A DNA stretch of 64,000 nt from positions 242,265,889 to 242,329,888 of the forward strand of contig OV050030.1 in assembly GCA_920105625.2 (NCBI GenBank), in the 5' to 3' direction. Made by a program: the position numbers and the translations under genes. Under the pieces are notes generated by a model that was not told the origin of the DNA, did not search any database, and was given only the letters and a program-made list of their open reading frames with translations. Origin of the DNA: Clusia tigrina (Eukaryota > Arthropoda > Insecta > Diptera > Clusiidae). Of the stretch, positions 13,598 to 27,701 are shown piece after piece; within the stretch, counting starts at the first letter, position 1, and each line of letters starts with the position of its first letter.

Positions 13598-14835
13598 CCT
13601 TGAGTCCCAAATCAAACACTGATAAAACTTCAAATGGCCCTAACTTCTATACGATACGTCCTACACCTATCAAAGTTTGCAACATACAAATGCTTGTAAC
13701 TTTTTAATGGAGCATCATAAAACCTTGAAATATAGTAACAATAAAGTACTCGAGCCTCTTGTCAATTTAAGCTATCGCTCAAAGCTATGCTAACCTTGAG
13801 TCCCAAATCAAACACTGATAAAACTTCAAATGGCCCTAACTTCTATAGGGTGCATCCTATACCTATCAATGTTTGCAACATGCAAATACTTGTAAGTTTT
13901 TACTGGAGCGTCATAAAACCTTGAAATTTTGTAACAATAAAGTACTCGAGCCTCTTGTCAATTTAACCTATCGCTCAAAGCTATGCTACCCTTGAGTCCC
14001 AAATCAAACACTGATAAAACTTCAAATGGCCCTAACTTCTATACGGTACGTCCTACACCTATTAAAGTTTGCAACATTCAAATGCTTGTAACTTTTTACT
14101 GGAGCGCCATAAAACCTTGAAATTTTGTAACAATAAAGAACTCGAGCCTCTTGTCAATTTAAGCTATCGCTCAAAGCTATGCTACCCTTGAGTCCCAAAT
14201 CAAACACTGATAAAACTTCAAATGGCCCTAACTTCTATACGGTACGTCCTACACCTATCAAAGTTTGCAACATTCAAATGCTTGTAACTTTTTACTGGAG
14301 CATCATAAAACCTTTGAATTTTGTAACAATAAAGTACTCGAGCCTCTTGTCAATTTAAGCTATCGCTCAAACCTATGCTACCCTTGAGTCCGAAATCAAA
14401 CACTGATAAAACTTCAAATGACCCTAACTTCTATACGGTACGTCCTACACCTATCAAAGTTTGCAACATACAAATTCTTGTAACTTTTTACTAGAGCGTC
14501 ATAAAACCTCTAAATTTGGTAACAATAAAGTACTCGAGCCTCTTGTCAATTTAAGCTATCGCTCAAAGCTATGCTACCCTTGAGTCCCAAATCAAACACT
14601 GATAGAACTTCAAATGGCCCTAACTTCTAGACAGTACGTCCTACACCTATCAAAGTTTGCAACATTCAAATGCTTGTAACGTTTTACTCGAGCGTCATAA
14701 AACAATGGAATTTTGTAACAATAAAGTACTCGAGCCTCTTGTCATTTTAAGCTATCTCTCAAAGCTATGCTACCCTTGAGTCCAAAATGAAACACTGATA
14801 AAACTTCAAATGACCCTAACTTCTATACGGTACGT
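13598..14835 (+). repeat. Duplicated block C, copy 2 (~6.3 monomers)
   Basis: Second copy of 8698-9935, offset 4900 bp. It overlaps the left part of the 13924-17629 block, which shows that the larger duplication was built from segments already shared elsewhere in the array. Private changes include CTAACCTTGAG near 13790 and CTATAGGGTGC near 13845. Confidence 0.82.
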
Positions 14836-17629
14836 GATACACCTATCAAAGTTTGCAACATACAAATGCTTGTAATTTTTACTGGAGCGTCATAAAACCT
14901 TGAAATTTTGTAACAATAAAGTACTCGAGCCTCTTGTCAATTTAAGATATCGCTCAAAGCTATGCTACCCTTGAGTCCCAAATCAAACACTGATAAAAAT
15001 TCAAATGGCCCTAACTTATATACGGTACGTCCTACACTTATCAAAGTTTGCAACATACAAATGCTTGTAACTTTTTAATGGAGCGTCATAAAACCTTGAA
15101 ATTTTGTAACAATAAAGTACTCGAGCCTCTTGTCAATTTAAGCTATCGCTCAAAGTTATGCTACCCTTGAGTCCCAAATCAAAAACTGATAAAACTTCAA
15201 ATGGCCCTAACTTCTATACGGTACGTCCTATACCTATCAAAGTTTGCAACATACAAATGCTTGTAACTTTTTACTGGAGCGTCATAAAACCTTGAAATTT
15301 TGTAACAATAAAGTACTCGAGCCTCTTGTCAATTTAAGCTATCGCTCAAAGCTATGCTACCCTTGAGTCCCAAATCAAACACTGATAAAAATTCAAATGG
15401 CCCTAACTTATATACGGTACGTCCTACACTTATCAAAGTTTGCAACATACAAATGCTTGTAACTTTTTAATGGAGCGTCATAAAACCTTGAAATTTTGTA
15501 ACAATAAAGTACTCGAGCCTCTTGTCAATTTAAGCTATCGCTCAAAGCTATGCTACCCTTGAGTCCCAAATCAAACACTGATAAAAATTCAAATGGCCCT
15601 AACTTATATACGGTTCGTCCTACACCTATCGAAGTTTGCAACATACATATGATTGTAACTTTTTAATGGAGCATCATAAAACCTTGAAATTTAGTAACAA
15701 TAAAGTACTCGAGCCTCTCGTAAATTTAAGCTATCGCTCAAAGCTATGCTACCCTTGAGTTCCAAATCCAACACTGATAAAACTTCAAATGGCCCTAACT
15801 TTTGTACGGTGCATCCTATACCTATCAATGTTTGCAACATGCAAATGCTTGTAACTTTTTACTGGAGCTTCATAAAACCATGAAATTTTGTAACAATAAA
15901 GTACTCGAGCCTCTTGTCAATTTAAGCTATCGCTCAAAGCTATGCTACCCTTGAGTCCCAAATCAAACACTGATAAAACTTCAAATGGCCCTAACATCTA
16001 TACGGTACGTCCTACACCTATCAAAGTTTGCAACATTCAAATGCTTGTAACTTTTTACTGCAGCTCCATAAAACCTTGAAATTTTGTAGCAATAAAGAAC
16101 TCGAGCCTCTTGTCAATTTACGCTATCGCTCAAAGTTATGCTACCCTTGAGTCCCAAATCAAACACTGATAAAACTTCAAATGGCCCTAACTTCTATACG
16201 ATACGTCTTACACCTATCAAAGTTTGCAGCATACAAATGCTGGTAACTTTTTACTGGAGCGTCATAAAACCTTGAAATTTTGTAACAATAAAGTACTCGA
16301 GCCTCTTGTGAATTTAAGCTATCGCTCAAAGCTATGCTACCATTCAGTCCCAAATCAAACTCTGATAAAACTTCAAATGGCCCTAACTTTTATACGGTTC
16401 GTCCTACACCTATCAAAGTTTGCACCATTCAAATGCTTGTAACTTTTTACTCGAGCTTCACAAAACCATGAAATTTTGTAACAATAAAGTACTTGAGCCT
16501 CTTGTCAATTTAAGCTATCGCTCAAAGCTATGCTACCCTTGAGTCCCAAATCCAACACTGATAAAACTTCAAATGTCCCTAACGTTTATACGGTGCATCC
16601 TATACCTATCAATGTTTGCAACATGCAAATGCTTGTAACTTTTTACTGGAGCTTCATAAAACCATGAAATTTTGTAACAATAAAGTACTCGAGCCTCTTG
16701 TCAATTTAAGCTATCGCTCAAAGTTATGCTACCCTTGAGTCCCAAATCAAACACGGATAAAACTTCAAATGGCCCTAACTTCTATACGATACGTCCTACA
16801 CCTATCAAACTTTGCAACATACAAATGCTTGTAACTTTTTACTGGAGCGTCATAAAACCTTGAAATTTGGTAACAATAAAGTACTCGAGCCTCTTGTCAA
16901 TTTAAGCTATCGCTCAAAGCTATGCTACCCTTGAGTCCGAAATCAAACACTGATAAAACTTCAAATGACCCTAACTTCTATACGGTATGTCCTACACCTA
17001 TCAAACTTTGCAACATACAAATGCTTGTAACTTTTTACAGGAGCGTCATAAAACCTTGAAATTTTTTAACAATAAAGTACTCGAGCCTCTTGTCAATTTA
17101 AGCTATCGCTCAAAGCTAAGCTACCCTTGACTCCCAAATCAAACACTGATAAAAATTCAAATGGCCCTAACTTATATACGGTTCGTCCTACACCTATCAA
17201 AGTTTGCAACATACAAATGCTTGTAACTTTTTAATGGAGCATCATAAAACCTTGAAATTTGGTAACAATAAAGTACTCGAGCCTCTTGTCAATTTAAGCT
17301 ATCGCTCAAAGCTATGCTACCCTTGAATCCCAAATCAAACACTGATAAAACTTCAAATGGCCCTAACTTCTATACGGTACGTCTTACACCTATCAAAGTT
17401 TGCAGCATACAAATGCTGGTAACTTTTTACTGGAGCGTCATAAAACCTTGAAATTTTGTAACAATAAAGTACTCGAGCCTCTTGTGAATTTAAGCTATCG
17501 CTCAAAGCTATGCTACCCTTCAGTCCCAAATCAAACTCTGATAAAACTTCAAATGGCCCTAACTTTTATACGGTTCGTCCTACACCTATCAAAGTTTGCA
17601 CCATTCAAATGCTTGTAACTTTTTACTGG
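13924..17629 (+). repeat. Large duplicated block, copy 2 (19 monomers)
   Basis: This is the second copy of the 1185-4890 block, offset 12739 bp, with the same rare variants in the same order. Small private changes separate the copies: TACCATTCAG near 16340 replaces TACCCTTCAG, and TCACAAAACC near 16457 replaces TCATAAAACC. Near-identity over 3.7 kb, when neighbouring monomers differ at several positions, argues for block copying and not for chance similarity of repeat units. Confidence 0.9.
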
Positions 17630-17630
17630 A

Positions 17631-20374
17631 GCTTCATAAAACCATGAAATTTTGTAACAATAAAGTACTCGAGACTCTTGTCAATTTAAGCTATCGCTCA
17701 AAGCTATGCTACCCTTGAGTCCCAAATCAAACACTGATAAAACTTCAAATGGCCCTAACTTCTATACGGTACGTCCTACACCTATCAAAGTTTGCAACAT
17801 TCAAATGCTTGTAACTTTTTACTGAAGCTCCATAAAACCTTGAAATTTTGTAGCAATAAAGAACTCGAGCCTCTTGTCAATTTAAGCTATCGCTCAAAGC
17901 TATGCTACCCTTGAGTCCCAAATCAAACACTGATAAAACTTCAAATGGCCCTAACTTCTATACGGTACGTCCTACACCTATCAAAGTTTGCAGCATACAA
18001 ATGCTGGTAACTTTTTACTGGAGCGTCATAAAACCTTGAAATTTTTTAACAATAAAGTACTCGAGCCTCTTGTCAATTTAAGCTATCGCTCTAAGCTATG
18101 CTACCCTTGACTCCCAAATCAAACACTGATAAAAATTCAAATGGCCCTAACTTATATACGGTTCGTCCTACACCTATCAAAGTTTGCAACATACATATGC
18201 TTGTAACTTTTTAATGGAGCATCATAAAACCTTGAAATTTAGTAACAATAAAGTACTCGAGCCTCTTGTAAATTTAAGCTATCGCTCAAAGCTATGCTAC
18301 CCTTGAGTTCCAAATCCAACACTGATAAAACTTCAAATGGCCCTAACTTTTGTACGGTGCATCCTATACCTATCAATGCTTGCAACATGCAAATGCTTGT
18401 AACTTTTTACTGGAGCTTCATAAAACCATGAAATTTTGTAACAATAAAGTACTCGAGCCTCTTGTCAATTTAAGCTATCGCTCAAAGCTATGCTACCCTT
18501 GAGTCCCAAATCAAACACTGATAAAACTTCAAATGGCCCTAACTTCTATACGGTACGTCCTACACCTATCAAAGTTTGCAACATTCAAATGCTTGTAACT
18601 TTTTACTGGAGCTCCATAAAATCTTGAAATTTTGTAGCAATAAAGAACTCGAGCCTCTTGTCAATTTACGCTATCGCTCAAAGTTATGCTACCCTTGAGT
18701 CCCAAATCAAACACTGATAAAACTTCAAATGGCCCTAACTTCTATACGATACGTCCTACACCTATCAAAGTTTGCAACATACAAATGCTTGTAACTTTTT
18801 AATGGAGCATCATAAAACCTTGAAATATAGTAACAATAAAGTACTCGAGCCTCTTGTCAATTTAAGATATCGCTCAAAGCTATGCTACCCTTGAGTCCTA
18901 AATCAAACACTGATAAAACTTCAAATGGCCCTAACTTCTATACGGTGCATCCTATACTTATCAATGTTTGCAACATGCAAATACTTGTAACTTTTTACTG
19001 GAGCTTCATAAAACCATGAAATTTTGTAAAAATAAAGTACTCGAGCCTCTTGTCAATTTAAGCTATCGCTCAAAGCTATGCTACCCTTGAGTCCCAAATC
19101 AAACACTGATAAAACTTCAAATGGCCCTAACTTCTATACGGTACGTCCTACACCTATCAAAGTTTGCAACATTCAAATGCTTGTAACTTTTTACTGAAGC
19201 TCCATAAAACCTTGAAATTTTGTAGCAATAAAGAACTCGAGCCTCTTGTCAATTTAAGCTATCGCTCAAAGCTATGCTACCCTCGAGTCCCAAATCAAAC
19301 ACTGATAAAACTTCAAATGGCCCTAACTTCTATACGGTACGTCCTACACCTATCAAAGTTTGCAGCATACAAATGCTGGTAACTTTTTACTGGAGCGTCA
19401 TAAAACCTTGAAATTTTTTAACAATAAAGTACTCGAGCCTCTTGTCAATTTAAGCTATCGCTCTAAGCTATGCTACCCTTGACTCCCAAATCAAACACTG
19501 ATAAAAATTCAAATGGCCCTAACTTATATACGGTTCGTCCTACACCTATCAAAGTTTGCAACATACATATGCTTGTAACTTTTTAATGGAGCATCATAAA
19601 ACCTTGAAATTTAGTAACAATAAAGTACTCGAGCCTCTTGTAAATTTAAGCTATCGCTCAAAGCTATGCTACCCTTGAGTTCCAAATCCAACACTGATAA
19701 AACTTCAAATGGCCCTAACTTTTGTACGGTGCATCCTATACCTATCAATGCTTGCAACATGCAAATGCTTGTAACTTTTTACTGGAGCTTCATAAAACCA
19801 TGAAATTTTGTAACAATAAAGTACTCGAGCCTCTTGTCAATTTAAGCTATCGCTCAAAGCTATGCTACCCTTGAGTCCCAAATCAAACACTGATAAAACT
19901 TCAAATGGCCCTAACTTCTATACGGTACGTCCTACACCTATCAAAGTTTGCAACATTCAAATGCTTGTAACTTTTTACTGGAGCTCCATAAAACCTTGAA
20001 ATTTTGTAGCAATAAAGAACTCGAGCCTCTTGTCAATTTACGCTATCGCTCAAAGTTATGCTACCCTTGAGTCCCAAATCAAACACTGATAAAACTTCAA
20101 ATGGCCCTAACTTCTATACGATACGTCCTACACCTATCAAAGTTTGCAACATACAAATGCTTGTAACTTTTTAATCGAGCATCATAAAACCTTGAAATAT
20201 AGTAACAATAAAGTACTCGAGCCTCTTGTCAATTTAAGCTATCGCTCAAAGCTATGCTACCCTTGAGTCCCAAATCAAACACTGATAAAACTTCAAATGG
20301 CCCTAACTTCTATACGGTGCATCCTATACTTATCAATGTTTGCAACATGCAAATACTTGTAACTTTTTACTGGA
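17631..20374 (+). repeat. Tandem 7-monomer duplication (1372 bp x 2)
   Basis: Two adjacent copies, 17631-19002 and 19003-20374, have an exact 7-unit period. The rare mark CAATGCTTGCAAC occurs at 18374 and 19746, exactly 1372 bp apart. Also shared are TGAAGCTCC, a TTTTTTAAC unit with CGCTCTAAGC, and GAAATATAG. Private changes include CGAGACTC near 17670, AAAATCTTG near 18620 and CCCTCGAGTCCC near 19282. This is a recent local tandem duplication. Its right end overlaps the 8-mer duplication that begins at 19908. Confidence 0.87.
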
Positions 20375-23043
20375 GCGTCATAAAACCTTGAAATTTTGTA
20401 AAAATAAAGTACTCGAGCCTCTTGTCAATTTAATCTATCGCTCAAAGCTATGCTACCCTTGAGTCCCAAATCAATCACTATTAAAACTTCAAATGGCCCT
20501 AACTTCTATACGGTACGTCCTACACCTATTAAAGTTTGCAACATTCAAATGCTTGTAACTTTTTACTGGAGCGCCATAAAACCTTGAAATTTTGTAACAA
20601 TAAAGAACTCGAGCCTCTTGTCAATTTAAGCTATCGCTCAAAGCTATGCTACCCTTGAGTCCCAAATCAAACACTGATAAAACTTCAAATGGCCCTAACT
20701 TCTATACGGTACGTCCTACACCTATCAAAGTTTGCAACATTCAAATGCTTGTAACTTTTTACTGGAGCATCATAAAACCTTTGAATTTTGTAACAATAAA
20801 GTACTCGAGCCTCTTGTCAATTTAAGCTATCGCTCAAACCTATGCTACCCTTGAGTCCGAAATCAAACACTGATAAAACTTCAAATGACCCTAACTTCTA
20901 TACGGTACGTCCTACACCTATCAAAGTTTGCAACATACAAATTCTTGTAACTTTTTACTGGAGCGTCATAAAACCTCTAAATTTGGTAACAATAAAGTAC
21001 TCGAGCCTCTTGTCAATTTAAGCTATCGCTCAAAGCTATGCTACCCTTGAGTCCCAAATCAAACACTGATAAAACTTCAAATGGCCCTAACTTTTATACG
21101 GTACGTCCTACACCTATCAAAGTTTGCAACATTCAAATGCTTGTAACTTTTTACTGGAGCGTCATAAAACCTTGGAATTATGTAACAATAAAGTCCTCGA
21201 GCCTCTTGTCAATTTAAGCTATCGCTCAAAGCTATGCTACCCTTGAGTCCCAAATCAAACACTGATAAAACTTCAAATGGCCCTAACTTCTAGACAGTAC
21301 GTCCTACACCTATCAAAGTTTGCAACATTCAAATGCTTGTAACGTTTTACTCGAGCGTCATAAAACAATGGAATTTTGTAACAATAAAGTACTCGAGCCT
21401 CTTGTCATTTTAAGCTATCTCTCAAAGCTATGCTACCCTTGAGTCCAAAATGAAACACTGATAAAACTTCAAATGACCCTAACTTCTATACGGTACGTCC
21501 TACACCTATCAAAGTTTGCAACATTCAAATGCTTGTAACTTTTTACTGGAGCTCCATAAAACCTTGAAATTTTGTAGCAATAAAGAACTCGAGCCTCTTG
21601 TCAATTTACGCTATCGCTCAAAGTTATGCTACCCTTGAGTCCCAAATCAAACACTGATAAAACTTCAAATGGCCCTAACTTCTATACGATACGTCCTACA
21701 CCTATCAAAGTTTGCAACATACAAATGCTTGTAACTTTTTAATGGAGCATCATAAAACCTTGAAATATAGTAACAATAAAGTACTCGAGCCTCTTGTCAA
21801 TTTAAGCTATCGCTCAAAGCTATGCTACCCTTGAGTCCCAAATCAAACACTGATAAAACTTCAAATGGCCCTAACTTCTATACGGTGCATCCTATACTTA
21901 TCAATGTTTGCAACATGCAAATACTTGTAACTTTTTACTGGAGCGTCATAAAACCTTGAAATTTTGTAAAAATAAAGTACTCGAGCCTCTTGTCAATTTA
22001 ATCTATCGCTCAAAGCTATGCTACCCTTGAGTCCCAAATCAAACACTGATAAAACTTCAAATGGCCCTAACTTCTATACGGTACGTCCTACACCTATTAA
22101 AGTTTGCAACATTCAAATGCTTGTAACTTTTTACTGGAGCGCCATAAAACCTTGAAATTTTGTAACAATAAAGAACTCGAGCCTCTTGTCAATTTAAGCT
22201 ATCGCTCAAAGCTATGCTACCCTTGAGTCCCAAATCAAACACTGATAAAACTTCAAATGGCCCTAACTTCTATACGGTACGTCCTACACCTATCAAAGTT
22301 TGCAACATTCAAATGCTTGTAACTTTTTACTGGAGCATCATAAAACCTTTGAATTTTGTAACAATAAAGTACTCGAGCCTCTTGTCAATTTAAGCTATCG
22401 CTCAAACCTATGCTACCCTTGAGTCCGAAATCAAACACTGATAAAACTTCAAATGACCCTAACTTCTATACGGTACGTCCTACACCTATCAAAGTTTGCA
22501 ACATACAAATTCTTGTAACTTTTTACTGGAGCGTCATAAAACCTCTAAATTTGGTAACAATAAAGTACTCGAGCCTCTTGTCAATTTAAGCTATCGCTCA
22601 AAGCTATGCTACCCTTGAGTCCCAAATCAAACACTGATAAAACTTCAAATGGCCCTAACTTTTATACGGTACGTCCTACACCTATCAAAGTTTGCAACAT
22701 TCAAATGCTTGTAACTTTTTACTGGAGCGTCATAAAACCTTGGAATTATGTAACAATAAAGTCCTCGAGCCTCTTGTCAATTTAAGCTATCGCTCAAAGC
22801 TATACTACCCTTGAGTCCCAAATCAAACACTGATAAAACTTCAAATGGCCCTAACTTCTAGACAGTACGTCCTACACCTATCAAAGTTTGCAACATTCAA
22901 ATGCTTGTAACGTTTTACTCGAGCGTCATAAAACAATGGAATTTTGTAACAATAAAGTACTCGAGCCTCTTGTCATTTTAAGCTATCTCTCAAAGCTATG
23001 CTACCCTTGAGTCCAAAATGAAACACTGATAAAACTTCAAATG
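19908..23043 (+). repeat. Tandem 8-monomer duplication (1568 bp x 2)
   Basis: Copies at 19908-21475 and 21476-23043 are offset by exactly 1568 bp. Marks at both places are TTTAATCTATCG (20431, 21999), GTAAAAATAAAG, ACCTTTGAATTTTG, TGGAATTATG with GTCCTCGAG, and TAGACAGTACG. Private changes include CAATCACTATTAAAAC near 20473 and GCTATACTACC near 22800. The left boundary is where AAATGGCCC at 19908 faces AAATGACCC at 21476. Confidence 0.88.
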
Positions 23044-23114
23044 ACCCTAACTTCTATACGGTACGTGATACACCTATCAAAGTTTGCAACATACAAATGC
23101 TTGTAATTTTTACT

Positions 23115-25089
23115 GGAGCGTCATAAAACCTTGAAATTTTGTAACAATAAAGTACTCGAGCCTCTTGTCAATTTAAGCTATCGCTCAAAGCTATGCTACC
23201 CTTGAGTCCCAAATCAAACACTGATAAAAATTCAAATGGCCCTAACTTATATACGGTACGTCCTACACTTATCAAAGTTTGCAACATACAAATGCTTGTA
23301 ACTTTTTAATGGAGCGTCATAAAACCTTGAAATTTTGTAACAATAAAGTACTCGAGCCTCTTGTCAATTTAAGCTATCGCTCAAAGCTATGCTACCCTTG
23401 AGTCCCAAATCAAAGACTGATAAAACTTCAAATGGCCCTAACTTCTATACGGTACGTCCTATACCTATCAAAGTTTGCAACATACAAATGCTTGTAACTT
23501 TTTACTGGAGCGTCATTAAACCTTGAAATTTTGTAACAATAAAGTACTCGAGTCTCTTCTCAATTTAAGCTATCGCTCAAAGCTATGCTACCCTTGAGTC
23601 CCAAATCAAACACTGATAAAAATTCAAATGGCCCTAACTTATATACGGTACGTCCTACACTTATCAAAGTTTGCAACATACAAATGCTTGTAACTTTTTA
23701 ATGGAGCGTCATAAAACCTTGAAATTTTGTAACAATAAAGTACTCGAGCCTCTTGTCAATTTAAGCTATCGCTCAAAGCTATGCTACCCTTGAGTCCCAA
23801 ATCAAACACTGATAAAACTTCAAATGGCCCTAACTTCTATATGGTACGTCCTACACCTACCAAAGTTTGCAACATACAAATGCTTGTAACTTTTTACTGG
23901 AGCGTCATAAAACCTTGAAATTTTGTAACAATAAAGTACTCGAGCCTCTTGTCAATTTAAGCTATCGCTTAAAGCTATGCTACCCTTGAGTCTCAAATCA
24001 AGCACTGATAAAATTTCAAATGGCCCTAACTTCTATACGGTGCATCCTATACCTATCAAAGTTTGCAACATGCAAATGCTTGTAAGTTTTTACTGGAGCG
24101 ACATAAAACCTTGAAATTTTGTAACAATAAAGTACTCGAGCCTCTTGTCAATTTAAGCTATCGCTCAAAGCTATGCTACCCTCGAGTCCCAAATCAAACA
24201 CTGATAAAACTTCAAATGGCCCTAACTTCTATACGGTACGTCCTACACCTATCAAAGTTTGCAACATTCAAATGCTTGTAACTTTTTAATGGAGCGTCAT
24301 AAAACCTTGGAATTTTGTAACAATAAAGTACTCGAGCCTCTTGTCAATTTAAGCTATCGCTCAAAGCTATGCTACCCTTGACTCCCAAATCAAACACTGA
24401 TAAAAATTCAAATGGCCCTAACTTATATACGGTACGTCCTACACCTATCAAAGTTTGCAACATACAAATGCTTGTAACTTTTTAATGGAGCGTCATAAAA
24501 CCTTGAAATTTTGTAACAATAAAGTACTCGAGCCTCTTGTCAATTTAAGCTATCGCTCAAAGCTATGCTACCCTTGAGTCCCAAATCAAACACTGATAAA
24601 AAAAATGGCCCTAACTTATATACGGTTCGTCCTACACCTATCAAAGTTTGCAACATACAAATGCTTGTAACTTTTTAATGGAGCGTCATAAAACCTTGAA
24701 ATTTTGTAACAATAAAGTTCTCGAGCCTCTTGTCAATTTAAGTTATCGCTCAAAGCTATGCTACCAAAGTTTGCAACATTCAAATGCTTGTAACTTTTTA
24801 CTGGAGCGTCATAAAACCTTGGAATTATGTAACAATAAAGTCCTCGAGCCTCTTGTCAATTTAAGCTATCGCTCAAAGCTATGCTACCCTTGAGTCCCAA
24901 ATCAAACACTGATAAAACTTCAAATGGCCCTAACTTCTATACAGTATGTCCTACACCTATCAAAGTTTGCAGCATACAAATGCTGGTAACTTTTTACTGG
25001 AGCGTCATAAAACCTTGAAATTTTTTAACAATAAAGTACTCGAGCCTCTTGTCAATTTAAGCTATCGCTCAAAGCTATGCTACCCTTGA
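23115..25089 (+). repeat. Duplicated block D, copy 1 (1975 bp)
   Basis: This block matches 25390-27364 at an offset of 2275 bp with essentially no differences seen. It contains unusual marks that make the match certain: CAAAGACTGA, GTCATTAAACC, GAGTCTCTTCTC, CTATATGGTACG, a poly-A run that replaces AAAATTCAAA near 24600, and a 123-bp truncated unit. The offset is 12 units less 77 bp; the 73-bp and a 3-bp deletion explain nearly all of the shortfall. Confidence 0.9.
24720..24842 (+). repeat. Truncated monomer, 123 bp (73-bp deletion), copy 1
   Basis: CTCGAG spacing here is 123 bp instead of 196. GCTACC (monomer position 46) is joined directly to AAAGTTTGC (position 120), so 73 bases are missing, with at most one base of overlap at the join. 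The join lies between 24765 and 24766. The unit also carries AAGTTATCG. It is the source of the longer open frame seen here, which is not a gene. Confidence 0.93.
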
Positions 25090-25389
25090 GTCCAAAATCA
25101 AACACTGATAAAACTTCAAATGACCCTAACTTCTATACGGTACGTGATACACCTATCAAAGTTTGCAACATACAAATGCTTGTAATTTTTACTGGAGCGT
25201 CATAAAACCTTGAAATTTTGTAACAATAAAGTACTCGAGCCTCTTGTCAATTTAAGCTATCGCTCAAAGCTATGCTACCCTTGAGTCCCAAATCAAACAC
25301 TGATAAAAATTCAAATGGCCCTAACTTATATACGGTACGTCCTACACTTATCAAAGTTTGCAACATACAAATGCTTGTAACTTTTTAAT

Positions 25390-27364
25390 GGAGCGTCATA
25401 AAACCTTGAAATTTTGTAACAATAAAGTACTCGAGCCTCTTGTCAATTTAAGCTATCGCTCAAAGCTATGCTACCCTTGAGTCCCAAATCAAACACTGAT
25501 AAAAATTCAAATGGCCCTAACTTATATACGGTACGTCCTACACTTATCAAAGTTTGCAACATACAAATGCTTGTAACTTTTTAATGGAGCGTCATAAAAC
25601 CTTGAAATTTTGTAACAATAAAGTACTCGAGCCTCTTGTCAATTTAAGCTATCGCTCAAAGCTATGCTACCCTTGAGTCCCAAATCAAAGACTGATAAAA
25701 CTTCAAATGGCCCTAACTTCTATACGGTACGTCCTATACCTATCAAAGTTTGCAACATACAAATGCTTGTAACTTTTTACTGGAGCGTCATTAAACCTTG
25801 AAATTTTGTAACAATAAAGTACTCGAGTCTCTTCTCAATTTAAGCTATCGCTCAAAGCTATGCTACCCTTGAGTCCCAAATCAAACACTGATAAAAATTC
25901 AAATGGCCCTAACTTATATACGGTACGTCCTACACTTATCAAAGTTTGCAACATACAAATGCTTGTAACTTTTTAATGGAGCGTCATAAAACCTTGAAAT
26001 TTTGTAACAATAAAGTACTCGAGCCTCTTGTCAATTTAAGCTATCGCTCAAAGCTATGCTACCCTTGAGTCCCAAATCAAACACTGATAAAACTTCAAAT
26101 GGCCCTAACTTCTATATGGTACGTCCTACACCTACCAAAGTTTGCAACATACAAATGCTTGTAACTTTTTACTGGAGCGTCATAAAACCTTGAAATTTTG
26201 TAACAATAAAGTACTCGAGCCTCTTGTCAATTTAAGCTATCGCTTAAAGCTATGCTACCCTTGAGTCTCAAATCAAGCACTGATAAAATTTCAAATGGCC
26301 CTAACTTCTATACGGTGCATCCTATACCTATCAAAGTTTGCAACATGCAAATGCTTGTAAGTTTTTACTGGAGCGACATAAAACCTTGAAATTTTGTAAC
26401 AATAAAGTACTCGAGCCTCTTGTCAATTTAAGCTATCGCTCAAAGCTATGCTACCCTCGAGTCCCAAATCAAACACTGATAAAACTTCAAATGGCCCTAA
26501 CTTCTATACGGTACGTCCTACACCTATCAAAGTTTGCAACATTCAAATGCTTGTAACTTTTTAATGGAGCGTCATAAAACCTTGGAATTTTGTAACAATA
26601 AAGTACTCGAGCCTCTTGTCAATTTAAGCTATCGCTCAAAGCTATGCTACCCTTGACTCCCAAATCAAACACTGATAAAAATTCAAATGGCCCTAACTTA
26701 TATACGGTACGTCCTACACCTATCAAAGTTTGCAACATACAAATGCTTGTAACTTTTTAATGGAGCGTCATAAAACCTTGAAATTTTGTAACAATAAAGT
26801 ACTCGAGCCTCTTGTCAATTTAAGCTATCGCTCAAAGCTATGCTACCCTTGAGTCCCAAATCAAACACTGATAAAAAAAATGGCCCTAACTTATATACGG
26901 TTCGTCCTACACCTATCAAAGTTTGCAACATACAAATGCTTGTAACTTTTTAATGGAGCGTCATAAAACCTTGAAATTTTGTAACAATAAAGTTCTCGAG
27001 CCTCTTGTCAATTTAAGTTATCGCTCAAAGCTATGCTACCAAAGTTTGCAACATTCAAATGCTTGTAACTTTTTACTGGAGCGTCATAAAACCTTGGAAT
27101 TATGTAACAATAAAGTCCTCGAGCCTCTTGTCAATTTAAGCTATCGCTCAAAGCTATGCTACCCTTGAGTCCCAAATCAAACACTGATAAAACTTCAAAT
27201 GGCCCTAACTTCTATACAGTATGTCCTACACCTATCAAAGTTTGCAGCATACAAATGCTGGTAACTTTTTACTGGAGCGTCATAAAACCTTGAAATTTTT
27301 TAACAATAAAGTACTCGAGCCTCTTGTCAATTTAAGCTATCGCTCAAAGCTATGCTACCCTTGA
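25390..27364 (+). repeat. Duplicated block D, copy 2 (1975 bp)
   Basis: Second copy of 23115-25089. Between the copies, 25090-25389 holds a GTACGTGATAC unit and one extra ACTTATCAAAG unit, so the second copy is preceded by one more monomer than the first. The match ends at 27365, where TTGACTCCC here faces TTGAGTCCA in copy 1. Confidence 0.9.
26995..27117 (+). repeat. Truncated monomer, 123 bp, copy 2
   Basis: The same 73-bp deletion join as at 24765/24766, here between 27040 and 27041, carried along by the 2275-bp duplication. The join and flanking variants are identical, so this is a copy and not an independent deletion. Confidence 0.93.
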
Positions 27365-27701
27365 CTCCCAAATCAAACACTGATAAAAAAATGGCCCTAA
27401 CTTATATACGGTTCGTCCTACACCTATCAAAGTTTGCAACATACAAATGCTTGTAACTTTTTAATGGAGCGTCATAAAACCTTGAAATTTTGTAACAATA
27501 AAGTTCTCGAGCCTCTTGTCAATTTAAGCTTTCGCTCAAAGCTATGCTACCCTTGAGTCCCAAATCAAACACTGATACAAATTCAAATGGCCCTAACTTA
27601 TATACGGTACGTCCTACACTTATCAAAGTTTGCAACATACAAATGCTTGTAACTTTTTAATGGAGCATCATAAAACCTGGAAGTTTTGTAACAATAAAGT
27701 A

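Noticed and set aside
24600..24615. Poly-A run near 24600 (also 26875 and 27385) as an inserted retroposon tail
   Set aside because: The run is 8 As or fewer and arises from a 3- or 4-base loss in AAAATTCAAA. No flanking insertion or target duplication is present.
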